NCBI RefSeq assembly: GCF_001522545.3
Contig: NC_031770.1
Location: 106,990,130-107,054,129 of the forward strand
Length of the DNA stretch: 64,000 nucleotides
Direction: 5' to 3'
DNA from: Parus major
Lineage: Eukaryota > Chordata > Aves > Passeriformes > Paridae
The translations under genes were made by a program, and so were the position numbers. Under the pieces are notes generated by a model. The model was not told the DNA's origin. It made no database searches and saw only the letters and a program-made list of their open reading frames with translations. The first letter of the stretch is position 1; each line of letters begins with the position of its first letter. Positions 37,126-49,000 of the stretch are shown here, in pieces.

Positions 37126-38365
37126 AAATCCTTATTCTATAGATCCAAGGAATATGCAAATACAGCATTTATATGGAAATGGGAAGACCATAATTGTCTC
37201 TAATGAAAGCCACCAGTGAAGTTTGTTGCTTTTTTGAAGTTTGTTGAAGTTTGTGCACACAAGGCCAAAGCAATTAACCAAGTAAAATGTAATGCAAAAC
37301 ACACACTTTAAAAATTAAGTTAATTTAGAGTTAAATGTGGGATATGATGTGTACAGATACATACACATACAGCAGAGCTCTGGCTTGAACTACCCTGGCC
37401 CAGGCCACTGGATACAATGAATTCACAAGCTCAATGTCAAAATGATTGTGAGACCTTTTAAAATTAAAATTTCATTTTGCTCACATTGCTCACGAAAGTC
37501 TGTGCCTTAATGGATGGCTTTTGGCTTTTCACTGGAAATTTTTAATTCTTGTTCCTTGCCTTAATTTGATTATGCCTGCATTTGTCAAGATGTTTCACAT
37601 CTGACAGGTAATTTTTGGACAGGATAAATCTACACTAAAAACAATGAACATAACAAGGCAACACGGTGTCTACTGAGAGGATTCATCCATCAGACATATT
37701 TCCTGGGATCAAAGCTAAGTTTACTTAACCAAGTGAAAAAAGACCCAAAGTGGGGGCTGTTTTGTATAGGTCAGTGAAGACATCTGTGTGCAGAGCAAAC
37801 AGAAAAAAAATATATATGTGAAAAGTGATGATTCCTACAAAACAGTGTAGGAATACCAAGAACAGTACTGAGATACAGCTCCACCTGTCACCTCTGCTGC
37901 TCTGGATTATTTTTTCAATAAAGATGTAAGCAGAAGAGAAATAAGAAATAAACAGAAACATAATTAGAAGGGAAATAGTAATAAAAACTCTGATACCTCC
38001 ACTATGGAAAAGTTTACATTGGTTAGATCAGTCAGAGGAAAAGCAGTAAGACAGAGGAGATGGGGGGATGTAAAGTAGTGAAAGAGAAACACAAAAGTGG
38101 GACTGACTGACAGATCTTGGTATTTTATGCACAACTCATTGAACAAGACAATGAATCAAAACTGAAATAAACGTCAAGGAATCAGTGTACACTCTGTATT
38201 CAGCCTTGTCTTCAACATCTGACACCTGGAGCCCAGGTTTTTTGTAGAACAGTTCTGTCCTCAAAATCAGATTTAGTGAGAAAATAGCTGCTGAGCTGTG
38301 AGAAACTGTGTGATCTAAGGCCATAAAGCATAAAGGAACTTAAAATACATGAAGAAGAATGGAGC

Positions 38366-38509
38366 AGAATGGAATGGAATGGAATGGAATGGAATGGAAT
38401 GGAATGGAATGGAATTGAATGGAATGGAATGGAATGGAACAATAGAATAGAATAGAATAGAATAGAATAGAATAGAATAGAATAGAATAGAATAGAATAG
38501 AATAGAATA
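38366..38509. repeat. Pentanucleotide microsatellite (GGAAT)n then (AATAG)n
   Basis: About 15 copies of GGAAT with one interruption (38366-38439) switch to about 14 copies of AATAG (38441-38509). The array directly joins the 3' end of a minus-strand CR1, whose natural tail is an ATTCTATG-type repeat, so the array probably grew from that tail. On the minus strand it reads ATTCC/CTATT. Confidence 0.95.
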
Positions 38510-38522
38510 TAGAATATAGAAT

Positions 38523-38790
38523 ATGGAATATCCTGAGATGAAAAAGACCTACATGGATCATCAAAATCCAGCTCCTGACCCTGCAAAGGACCATTCCAAG
38601 AATTCCATCATGTGCCTGAGAGCTTTTCCCAAACACTTCTTGAACTCTATCAGGCTTGGTGCTATGACCACTGCCCTGAGAAGCTGTTCCAGTGCCCAGA
38701 AACCCTCTGGGTGAAGAATTTTTTTCCTGATATCCAACCCAAACCTGCCTTGACTCAGCTTCATGCTATTCCCTCAGGTGTTGAGGTTAT
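38523..38790 (-). mobile_element. CR1 LINE 3' end
   Basis: A minus-strand CR1 with plus reading GGAATATCCTGAGATG, AAAAGACC, CATCAAAATCCAGCTCCTGACCC, CACTTCTTGAACTC, GGCTTGGTGCTATGACCAC, GCCCAGAAACCCTCTGGGTG and TGATATCCAACCCAAACC. The microsatellite at 38366-38509 lies at its 3' end. Confidence 0.8.
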
Positions 38791-39540
38791 TATGGATGCA
38801 AAAAGACATAACTCTGTTCTCCTCCATAAAGTAAAGAAGGAAAATTGTCAAAAATAAGGCCCAGTTTATCCCTAGAAGAAACAGAGACCAGAATTTTCCT
38901 GCTGAATGATAACTCCTTAGCATGTGAATACTTTAAAGAGAAATCAGTCCCAGCTATCATGGGTGTGCACTAAGCAATAGATAATTGTATTTATTCTGCT
39001 TGCAAAGTCACTTTGAACCTTGTAAAGAACTCCAACACAAAAAAGGATGGGGAGGGTGCTAGGCAGAAAATATTGCTCAAAATGATGTGTAACAGAGGAC
39101 AGATGATGCCAGGAGCTGAGCAAGGGTCACATGAACACATCTGAGGGTGTTCCCTGCTGTGTAGGCTCATGAGAGAGGCTGTGAAAACAGGCCATAAAAC
39201 CCACAATGCATAGTGAGGGAAACCCTACTCTGCCCAGGGACAAATTAAAGTACAGAGTAGCAAACTATCAGTTATTAAAAACAATGAATATTTCTTCACT
39301 TTTTGCTGGAATATCTACTGCTAGTCACTTTTGGCTACCTGCAGCAGCACTAGCTGTTGACATTAACTGTTGACATCATATTTCTAACACATTATCTCTC
39401 CTCCCTCCTAGATTTTTCTTTCTAGTATGAAAAAATGTGTAATTACACATCTGATGAACAGAAGTTTCTGCCTCCTTTCTGAGACCTGCAAAAATGCAGC
39501 AGCACAGTCATATTTCAAAGACCAATTATAAAATCTTTAC

Positions 39541-39693
39541 CAATTATTGTCAAATAAAAGCCAGCTATGATGTCAGCTTCTCTAGAAAGCTTTGATGCAA
39601 AAGGGTCTTCCTTTTGGAGATAATGTGGGATGTATTCTTCCTGGGAAGAATTGTTGTGATCTGATGCCATCCCACTCATGTCCAGTTAAGTGC
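39541..39693 (-). CDS. OPN5: OPN5 first coding exon: start codon, N-terminus, helix 1 start
   Basis: The exon follows a strong acceptor (CTTTTGTTTTTCAG), so at least one untranslated exon must lie upstream. The start is ATG at 39679-39677, since an in-frame TAA lies only two codons before it. A second in-frame ATG (39670-39668, residue 4) has a better surrounding (G at -3, G at +4). Residues 1-46 read MSGMASDHNNSSQEEYIPHY, then LQKEDPFASKLSREAD and IIAGFYLTII. NNSS at 9-12 offers N-glycosylation sites typical of opsin N-termini. PHYL..DPFASKLS..AD closely matches mammalian OPN5. The donor is GTAAAG, phase 1. CDS covers 39541-39679; 39680-39693 is 5' UTR. Confidence 0.93.
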
Positions 39694-39911
39694 CTGAAAA
39701 ACAAAAGAACAGAGTTTACAATAGATCACACCTGCTGTTAGAAAATGTGAAGATATTTTTGTTTCATACACAGGATCCATATTCCCATCTTCAATTCTGC
39801 TCTGACACTTCCCAGGGCACTTCAGGATACCATTCAAACTTGCATAAAGTGTTGTGCCATGATTCAGGTCATGACTTACTTTATGCAAGAGCATTATTTA
39901 CATGGGAACAC
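39694..39911. other. OPN5: OPN5 5' UTR intron, acceptor side
   Basis: Sequence immediately upstream (gene sense) of the first coding exon. It contains the polypyrimidine tract and AG of the acceptor (AG at 39695-39694). The donor and the untranslated first exon have not been found. Confidence 0.6.
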
Positions 39912-40147
39912 AACAGGAAAAAGGCATCAAGCTATTGGAGAGTGCCCAGAGGAGGCCACGAGAATGGTGCAGGGGGTGGGGGGAAAGCCTTTGAGGAGCA
40001 GGTGAGGTGATGTGGTCTGTTCTGCCTTGAGGAGACTGAGGGGAGACCTCACTGGGGTCTGTAATTTCTCATGAAGGGAAGAGGAGGGGCAGGGGCTGAT
40101 CTGTTCATTCTCATGACCAGTGACAGGACTGGAGGAAAGCTGGAGCT
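39912..40147 (+). mobile_element. CR1 LINE internal fragment
   Basis: A plus-strand CR1 internal block: CAAGCTATTGGAGAGTGCCCAGAGGAGGCCACGAGAATGGTG, then GAGGAGACTGAGGGGAGACCTCACTGG and AGTGACAGGAC. The 3' end is not attached, so the copy is truncated at both sides. Confidence 0.8.
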
Positions 40148-42707
40148 GAGTCTGTGCTCCTTGTCTTTGTCTATACACACGGTTCTCACAATGCCAAGAA
40201 ACTGGGAATTACCTGCAAGACAGTCTCAGCAATTTCTTTGTACCCTGAGGGGCTCCTTGTCTGCAGATGGCAGCTCTGCAAATTTTGCAGATAAGGGAAA
40301 AATTACATCCATAAATTCTCCTTAGAATTCCTTAGCTGTTGAGTTCCAATGCAAATGACTTGTCATGGCCATTGGAATTGTGAAGCAGCAGGAGAATTAA
40401 ATAGGGTCATCTAGGAAGGCTTGTTGGGTTTTCTTTCCATGTATTTTTGTGTGGAAATGGGTTATTGAGGTCAAACCTGCTAATATAAGTGAAGGAAACC
40501 CTATTAGGGGAAAATGGGAATTTGGCAAACACCCATGAAAATCATCCCTCCAGGACAATTGAAGAAGTAAAGTGAGGAACTTCTGCATAAGACAAAAACA
40601 TTTCTGCCATGTTTGTAACCACCCAGCCAGGAGCTTTTTAGGGCATTCAGACACCCCGATTCCCCCTGCTGGTTCTTGCTGGGGCAGGAATGGCACTCAT
40701 GAACTCAGCACTTGACTCAGGGCTTCCATAACTTTTGCTGTGGGACCTGGAACAAGCAGCAAGCTGTGATGCTCTAAATTTTTCCCCTCAAAAGTCCAAC
40801 TTGGAGGGAGACTAAATAAGAAACAAAAATTATTTCTGAATTTTACCCATTTGCTCTCTCTTCTGCATCTTGAAGACCTTGTCAATAACAGACCTGTGTG
40901 GCCAGGTACACCCAAGTTCACATGAAGCCCTCACAACCCCCTCCCCACTGTCCTTCTAGCTTTGGAAAAATGAAAAAAGAAAGATTTTACTGAAAGCAAG
41001 TGAGCCATGAAGGCACACTGCTACTCTAGACATGGGAGAGAACAAAAAAGCATGTGGCTCTAAGCAGCATTAACTATTTAAAGCTCACCAGCCTCATTGA
41101 TTTTATATTTGGGGGTTTTTTTATTAAAAAAAGTCTGATAAAAAATAAATAATTATCTTTTTAAAAATTCTCTGTTCCAGACAACAGAGCAACCATTAAG
41201 TTTTGAATCAGGTACTCTGGTACAAAAGCCTGGACAGTCTAAAAAGACCATCTTGTACAAAAGGATGCCCTAAAGCATGAATCTGGGAGATAATCAGGGT
41301 CATCCTGTCCATCCTATCACAGCCCAGCCTTGATCCAGGTCCCACCTGGCCTTTGAAAGGATCCTGATGTTTTTCTGTCCCGGAGCTTGCAGGGTCCCAC
41401 AGCTCCTCTGTGGCTGCAACATTTGTGGGTGGCTGAAGTGATGCAAATGGAAAAGCACATCTGGGACCTGTCAGCACAATCTGGGTTTGATACAAATATC
41501 AGAGGGTTTAAGGGCATGTTTCTCTTTTAGCCACTGTGGAATCTCCCACTCCAGTCAGTATCAGGTGGCTCACAAGGACAATATTTTCCTATGTCTGAGC
41601 ATACAAACAAAGTAGCTTTAAATAGGAAATTTCAGCTTCTGTGAATGCAAAACCCAGCCAGAAGTGCAGACACTGGGATTTTTAAACTGCCTTAAAGCAA
41701 AGGTGCAGGTTTACCAGACAAATCACAGCCTTGGGACAGGAGAAGCCCTCTCTGGTCCACATAGACATGGCAAATTTTGCTGCTTCATTTGATATAAGTT
41801 GTTTACCTGCTTGCAAATGTTAATGTTGTGACAGACTATCCTCTCCTGTTGCTGGAAAAGAAACATTTTATCTCAGCCTTAAGCAGAGAGAGCACATTAT
41901 TTCTTGAAAATTTTCAACAGAAATAAAAAGAAATTAATGTCTAACTTCCAAGTAGGTACACAAACTTCCCTTATTATTTAAAATCATATCTGGTGAGTTA
42001 AGAATAAGTTTCAGGTACAAGAAGATAAAAAAACAACTCTACTTGATTTACACAAAAATTGTTAGTGACATATAATGCAGAGGATTAATGCTTGATTATG
42101 GCTTTAAAAGATATTTAACATCCTGATTAGACAGGAATTAACTGTTTCCCCCAAAATGAAGTTTTATTCCAGAATCAATCCCACCTTTAGAGAGCTTAAG
42201 ACAGAAAAGTGTGTAATTAACAGGGCAGAATAATTAGTCCTCTCATAACTCCAAGTCTAGAAAAGCAGTAATCTTAATCAGCATCTAGTGTCTAAACATT
42301 GGGTGAAAACATGTGGAGAGGGATAACTTTCATACTAGTAGGAAAAGCCTAGCAAATGTAGGGGATGTGCATTTTCACAATTTACATAATTTCAGGAACC
42401 AAGAATTGAGCTGCCAACTCTGTTGGTTTTATTTATCCACGTGTTTTGTAAGGTATCACGGTATTAAATGCCTGAAAAAGGTCATAAATCTGATACATAG
42501 CTCCTAAAAGTTAATGAGTCAGCAACAGGGACTATAAAGTATTATTTTAACAGGAACACAAGTGATCCATGCTTGTACCAATGCTCATTGCTTGCAAGTT
42601 CTTGGGGACTCCTAAAACATTTTGAGAAGCTACAAATGGGAGGTGAAGCAACACGAGTTCAAATTAATGTGTCCTCTTAAATGGGGCTTAGACAAATATG
42701 GGTACCT

Positions 42708-42729
42708 AGGACTTCAGATCTGAAGTCCT
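42708..42729. repeat. Perfect 22-base palindrome
   Basis: The sequence reads the same on both strands over 22 bases with no central spacer: half-site AGGACTTCAGA followed by TCTGAAGTCCT, centred on an AGATCT core. There is no known gene beside it. Confidence 0.95.
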
Positions 42730-42747
42730 TAATATAAATCAATAAGA

Positions 42748-42799
42748 ATCTAAATTAGTAAGAAATCTTAATTAGTAATTGATCTAAATTAGTAAGAAA
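42748..42799. repeat. Direct repeat, 18-base unit spaced 34 bases
   Basis: ATCTAAATTAGTAAGAAA occurs exactly at 42748-42765 and again at 42782-42799. The start-to-start distance of 34 bases suggests a local tandem duplication whose second copy has diverged at its end. Confidence 0.9.
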
Positions 42800-44320
42800 A
42801 CAATCACCAGCCAAAAGTGGATGCACCCAATTTATGTAGGACAGCCAAGCTGGTATAAAGTGGGGAGTGCATTTTTGTAAATTTACAGGCAAAGGAAGGA
42901 AATGTTGACACCAACCATTAAAAAAAGCCTGAAAAAACTAAAAGCTCAATGACAAAAGTTATTTAGTATGGGAAACAGCAGTGTGTACTGTGTGCCATAG
43001 GAACCCCAGAAACTGAACTATTCTCTGATGCTGTGGAAATCCTCTGTGGAAGTTACTGTGGCAGGAATGCCTTAATGTACTTGACAAGAGAGCACAGAAA
43101 GTCAAACATTATTTCCAAAGTCATGGCCCACAGACAAGTGTTTCTATTATTTGTAAAAGCAGATTAATGGCAGGGGATAAATGGCAAAGTGAAACAAAAG
43201 ATGTCCATGGACCCAGAGTCACCTCATAGAAAAAGTCAGTAGGGCTCATTCAAAAGATTAATACAGCTAAAGTGATAACACTATCAATTGTGTTAATTAA
43301 GAAAATAATTTTTTGCCCTCTTATGATATGTTAAAAAACAATAAAACTGTGAATAATTTTATCTGAGTCAGTAAAAGACAAAAGCTAAAAGGATAAATTA
43401 GTGCCAGCAAATATTATCTTTTTAAGAGGAGAAAAGGTAATTATCTCCTAATTTGTCCAATGGCATCCATTTCTCAGTGTCTCCACAGCATCTCAGAGTC
43501 TGCTGGATCCCAACTCACTCTGCCATGTGCCACATTGATCCTAAACTTCCTCTGGGTATTTTGAGGAGCTCCTTTCAAAAACTGGGGCTGTGGAAGCACA
43601 GACAAAGGTCCCAGAGGTCACTGCCTTGTCCTGTCACACCATCCTGGCAGCTGCACTGCTGGCACCGAGCCTGGTGACTGGCAAAACTCACGTCTACAAC
43701 ACACATCCTTAGCCAGGGACTTCTCCAGCCACTCAGTTTAGGAACACAAATAACAAGGATCAGAAAACTTATCTCAAAACACCTACAGATCACCACCCTT
43801 TTTCTTTTATTTTCTTCTCTTTTTTTAATCTCCTAGTGTAGTAAAAGAGATTCCTTTAAGAAAAATGGGCATTGTTTCATCTCACTTTAGGATTAAATCC
43901 TGAAGATTCAATCTATGGACTGGAAATCTGTCTTTTGTCCTCAGTAGGCTTGTTCAACCACCAGGCTGCTGGTTATTTTACAGTGGATTCACTCCCACCT
44001 CTTGAAGAGGAATCATCACTTTGAATGCACTAAATTAAAATATTAACATTTTCTACATTTCAGGAGTGCACTGTGCTCCATCACATCACATCCCACTGCT
44101 GCATTTGTGTTAATAATGACATAAAAGAGTAAATTTGATAGGTCTCATGTTTCTCACACAAGAGAGACAGAGGGAACTTTTGAAACAACAGCTTTTGGTC
44201 TGTTGATACCAGGAAAATGCTTCATGCTTACCTATCACAGCAGGCCTTCCCAAACAACCTAATGCAGCATCCCACAGGAGCACTGGAAGGGTGGGGGTGA
44301 GAGAAAAGCTACACTCAGAT

Positions 44321-44560
44321 CACAGAATCATAGAATGGTTTGGGTTGGAAAGGACCTACAAAGATTATTTCATTCCAGCCCCCTGCCATGGGCAGGGACA
44401 CCTTCCACTATCCCAGGATGATCCAAGCCCCATCCAACCTGGCCTTGAACTCTTCCAAGGATGGGGCAGCCACAGCTTCTCTGGCAACCAGTTCCTCACT
44501 GCCCTGTGTGTACGTGGTCCCCATCTCAGCCTAAACACCACTCAGATGTTTATATATTTA
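44321..44560 (-). mobile_element. CR1 LINE 3' end
   Basis: Plus reading CACAGAATCATAGAATGGTT, then TGGGTTGGAAAGGACC, CCCCCTGCCATGGGCAGGGACACC, CCCCATCCAACCTGGCC and CACAGCTTCTCTGG. One of the best-preserved copies in the window, so probably relatively young. Confidence 0.92.
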
Positions 44561-45810
44561 TTTTTACTTCTTATTTTAAATAAAGCCCCATCTAGGTACT
44601 TCTATTCCCTTCCAGTTTCAAGCCTATGCAGTAAGATTTATTACCAAGCTTTGAAAAACCTGCAATAATTTTTAAAAATATAATTTAGTGTCTGCAGCTA
44701 CTTTCACTTTCCTAGGCTGCACAGACCCACAGCAGTGGATCTGCAGAGCAAAACAGCTGCTGTTGAAGGCCTTCATTTTACCAAGGCTGTACACTTTTCA
44801 AGCACTAAAAGGAAAACAGAAAAATATTTTTAAAAAGTAAATTATGACCCTGTTTATAATTGATTCCTTGATTCTGATTAATAAGTGTAGATCAAAACCC
44901 AGGCTCCCAAAAGGTATTTTGTGTCATAAGTGCCTCATGCAATGTGGTAGGCACACTTGGACAAGCACTGGGAAATAATCCAGTTATCAGGGACTGGTTT
45001 GTTTTGGTTTTGCTGCCCCAGAAGACCAAGAGATTCCACATGGGTCTGTCTCCAATGTCCAAGGCTGGGGGCAGAGAGCACTGCAGCTCAGGCTGCCATC
45101 CAGACCATCTACTCACCCTCTTTCCAGCACATTCTGTGCTGGAAGGCCCCCAGTGCCTGTGAAAACAGATTTAAAACCACAACAAAAGAAACCAACTTGC
45201 TCTGATTATTAGAAATTGGTTTGTGTTTATATCAGTGCTGCAGACACTCATCTTTAATTAATACACAAACAATTCCACTTTTAAATAATATATTCTTTTA
45301 AATGGAACTGTTCCACTGTAGCCATCCTCAAGAGATACAAAACCCTGACACAGACACATTAAAATTTCATTATCAAGCCTCAAAACTTCTGAGATTAAAG
45401 GAAAAAAAAGTGATTTGAGGTTTCTTGTTTGGCCTAATCAATGCAGCTTCGCCAGCCCTACATCAGTTTTTTCCCTTCTTTCTCCTTGTCTCTCACTGGG
45501 GGTGTTTCAACGTGTCCTTCATGGCTTGGCCAGGCAGTTCTTACCCTGACAAAGGCCAGGACACACCCTGCCCACAAAGTTTCAGGACAGAAGTCACCCA
45601 CAAAGCAATGGTTACCTTCCTGACCTCTTCCTCCTGTAGGGAGGGCACAGAAGGAGGAGGGAGGAAATCTCGGTTGCTGCTACAAAGCACCTGTTTTTCC
45701 TAAGGTTTAGGCAAATCCAGGGAATTTTCACACAGAGTTGCCAAAAGCATGATATTTTGCAGGAGATGAGTGACAGCAACCAAAAGGACCTGACTGATAC
45801 CTGTCATTTA
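44561..45810. other. Spacer between two CR1 copies, no gene seen
   Basis: Unique sequence with short chance frames only. Confidence 0.5.
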
Positions 45811-46042
45811 TCACAGAATCACAGATTAGAGTGGTTTGGGTTGGAAGGGGCCATCTGATTCCAACCCCTGCCATGGGGCAGGACGTCTTCCACTAGCCCA
45901 GGGTGCTTCAGAGATCCATCCAACCTGGCCTGGAACAATTCCAGAGATGGGGCAGCCACAGCTTCTCTGGGCAGCCTGTGCCAGGGCCTCACCATCCTCA
46001 AAGTAAAGAATTCCTTCCTCATATCCAACCTAACCCTGCCCC
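45811..46042 (-). mobile_element. CR1 LINE 3' end
   Basis: Plus reading TCACAGAATCACAGATTAGA, then GTGGTTTGGGTTGGAAGG, CCAACCCCTGCCATGGGGCAGG, ATCCAACCTGGCCTGG and CACAGCTTCTCTGGGCAGCC, ending in TCATATCCAACCTAACCC. A complete-looking 3' segment of about 230 bases. Confidence 0.92.
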
Positions 46043-49000
46043 AGGTGCTTTATTTCCATTATTTATCTGGCACTGACTTTGGTTTCAGGGTTTTTCAGAC
46101 CCCTCAGTGGCTGGATCACAGCAGGCACAGCCAAGATTTTCCATGCCCCAAACAAACTCCAGCCTGTGAGGCCTTCAGGCCATATCCCTCTGCAGCATCA
46201 CCTGGAGAAGGTGGGAACTTCAGGATAGCTGCAGCTTCAGTAACTCTATAAAGCACTGACAAAACCTGTCCTGGCTGGGGACATCCTGATGGAAACGTTT
46301 TCCCATCTTCTGAAGGAAATCCTTAGAGTCCCTAAGCTTCTGAGAGAGCACAAAGGTCTGGAGGAGCAAGCACAGAGCAAGCCCCTGGGTCCTGCCAAGT
46401 CTCATCCCTTCTTCTACTTGATATGAAATTTACAGCAAATTGCTAAACCTCTTCCCCCCAAAGAAGAAGGGAGGGAATTTGGATCTACAGGGGAAGGTGA
46501 CCAATGGATTAATGTGTCCTGCTGCAATGGCTCCCAAGTCAGCAATCCGAGCAAGAATAATGTGTTCTGCTGGTTTGGAAAATTGTTATAAACCACAAGG
46601 TGTCCTAAGGGATGGAGAGGTACAAATGAAGTACAAATGAAGTTCCTAGCTCTAACAGAATAAGATTTTATAGATATACTCTGAGATCTGAAGTTGTGGG
46701 GTTTTTTTCCCCAGGACAACATGTTCAGAAGAAAATTGATTTATTTACATTAAAGAGATCCAAACTGAAATTTCAGATTAGCCTCAGCAGCCTGATATGT
46801 TTTCAATATTTGATGTGAATAACCACAAGCATTATTGTTTTCAAAATTTATACAGTTAGTTCTCAATATCCAGAGGACACCTAACAACATCCACAAGCCT
46901 GAAGTCATCTAAATTATTCAATTTATTTGCAGGTTTATTTTCCCATAGCTCAATAAAACAACAAATAATGCTCTCTGGTCTGCTAATATCCCTAAAAATG
47001 ACCACATACGTATATTTTTTGTCAAGGAACAGAATCTGAAGGTGCTGAGGCATGCAAATCATGGGATACTCCCTTCAGCCCTTATCTGATTTCACAGAAG
47101 GTTAAATCCTGGTTTTGTTGTTACAGACGAGTGTCCAGACTGTTCCTAATAATGGAAATTTCACAGCCTCCCATGATAAATTTTTCCTGAGGTTAATCAA
47201 AATTTTCAAAGAAAGAAACTTGAGATCATGCACTTCTTAAACAACTTACATCATTAGTTCAGAGAGACTCATTTTCCTCCCAAATCCTTAATATCTGATA
47301 TAGGTAGATCTTTTTGGGGGAAAAATAATATTAGGGATTCATTTCAGCATTTTAGGGGTATAATTAGTGCAGATCCAATAATCTGCTGAATTCAGCCTTG
47401 ACAAAAGCCTTGTTAATGCAAAATGGATTATGAGCAGTGCTGTGTGCAGCGAAGGGAAATTCAAGTGCCTTGAACAGGTAACACACATGGAGAAGAAGAA
47501 TATTGACTTGGCAAGAATGGGGCATCAAAAGTGCTTTTAATGACTCCAGAAAAAAATTCAATGCACCATGATAATATACCACAAATTATACATGAACTGC
47601 AAGAGGCCTAAGTACAGGAAGGTGAGAGGAAAGCAGTAAGATAAATTCACAGGAACCTGAATTCAAAATCAAACATTACTTTTTCTGGTGAATAGAAGGC
47701 ATTTGAGAAGCACTGAAAACAACTCCATTTGAGATATTAAAATTAAGAACCATAAAGGTAAATGTTTGATAAACAACAATAGAGATTTCCTGCTATTTGG
47801 GCTTCAGGCCATAAACCCAACCTAACTGCAAAGCATCGTAGGCAACAACCCCACAACCAGATCTGATCATTCTTTGCAAAGCTGCTCAGTGATGATGCCC
47901 AGCCTATTAGGAGAAGAGATCTGTGCTCCCACTGCATTCCCAGGAGTCCCTCTGACACATCAGAATTTCCTTACATCTGTGTTGGAGCTCACCTTGGTCA
48001 TGAATTTCGTGGCACCTGCCTCTGTGCTTGTCTGGGGCAGAAAGGGCCATATTTTCCTGCAATATTTTTCCTGGGAGTCCTGGGAGTGAGCAGATCAACG
48101 CTGTGAGCCTGCTAGAGCAAAGTAAGGTGACAAATACCTGCCTCTACCCCTGATCTTGCCCAGGGAACCTGGCTGTCTCTGTAGACCTGAGCCAAAACAA
48201 AGCAGAAGAAAACAGAGACAGACATTTCACAGGATCTGGAGAGGCCAAAAAGGTTTTATTGAATCTTTCTAGGGTAGCACAGCACAGCATTTCACACTCC
48301 TGCTTCCCTGAGGCTGACTTGTGAAAAAAGCATGTGCCACTCAAAAGTGGGAGCTACATAATCAGCAGAGGCTGTCTAGAAGAAAATGGAAAACAGTCAC
48401 GGCCAAACATCATTTAGGGAGGAACAAACCAAGGTCTCAGTAACCCAGCAAGGGGTGTTTTAACCAGGAAAACCATAGCACCACTGGAAAACAAGCAACA
48501 AGGAAAAGCCATGAAAACAAGACCAGATTGAAGGACAGAAAGGCAGTACCAGATCACATGATACAGCACCTCAAATTTTGGCTCCTGGAGCACTTTTCCA
48601 TAGAATTTTCCTATTGCAGAGGAAATCCTGTGGCTCTGCTTCGACATCGCTTCCCATTTGTCCATGAAACAAATGTCCTGGAGGCACACAGACACCTGAC
48701 TCTGTCCCAGGGACAAACAAGTGGCTTCCAGCAGATGAAATCTCATCTGATCCTTTCTCATGTAAAACATAAGGCTGAGAGTAACTAAATGCACAACTGT
48801 TTTCCAGCTCATAAACCTAATTAGAGCAGCTTAGTCATCTACGTGCAGTCATGTAACGAGGCAGGGGCTGGGAATGCAACTTTCTCTCTCTGCTGGATCT
48901 ATCTCCTCTTGTTACAGGCTGACCCTGGTATTAAAATTGTCCTTTTGCTGCCTGTTTACTTTTGAGGAAATTCAGCACTGCAAATTGAGGTGCAGGCAGG

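Larger units (their letters stand above)
31870..39540 (-). other. OPN5: OPN5 intron 1 (phase 1)
   Basis: A 7.7-kb intron with donor GTAAAG and acceptor CATTATTACAG. It is the most transposon-rich part of the gene. It contains a CR1 end (32999-33086), LTR-like sequence (33230-34008), a probable solo LTR (34009-34699), a CR1 variant (36921-37125), a pentanucleotide array (38366-38509) and another CR1 (38523-38790). A plus-strand open frame of 184 codons at 36351-36905 shows no known domain. Confidence 0.85.
22461..39693 (-). other. OPN5: OPN5 (neuropsin) gene, visible part
   Basis: Five exons spell a bistable, retinal-binding class A G-protein-coupled receptor. Known biology of the family: OPN5 absorbs UV-A/violet light, couples mainly to Gi, and in birds is expressed in retina and in deep-brain cerebrospinal-fluid-contacting neurons linked to seasonal reproduction. 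The sequence shows all seven helices, the loop disulfide cysteines (C109, C186), DRY at 133-135, E180 (likely counterion position), the retinal lysine K299 and NPIIY at 305-309. Introns in gene order are about 7.7, 4.0, 2.4 and 2.1 kb, all GT-AG, with phases 1, 1, 1 and 0. Compared from memory, the protein follows mammalian OPN5 much more closely than the OPN5L1/OPN5L2 paralogs. The 5' UTR exon(s) and the last exon are not located. Confidence 0.93.
40148..44320. other. AT-rich sequence, no gene seen
   Basis: No recognisable exon or transposon. It may be the 5' intron of OPN5 or flanking DNA. It contains a perfect 22-base palindrome at 42708-42729 beside an 18-base direct repeat (both listed). 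Confidence 0.5.

Noticed and set aside
38212..38636. Hydrophobic repeat proteins (FYSIL / FHSIP repeats) on the minus strand
   Set aside because: Direct translation of the pentanucleotide microsatellite.
48414..48812. 132-codon minus-strand frame with hydrophobic segments, tested as a possible receptor exon
   Set aside because: No family motif, no good splice sites at its borders, and not continuous with OPN5.
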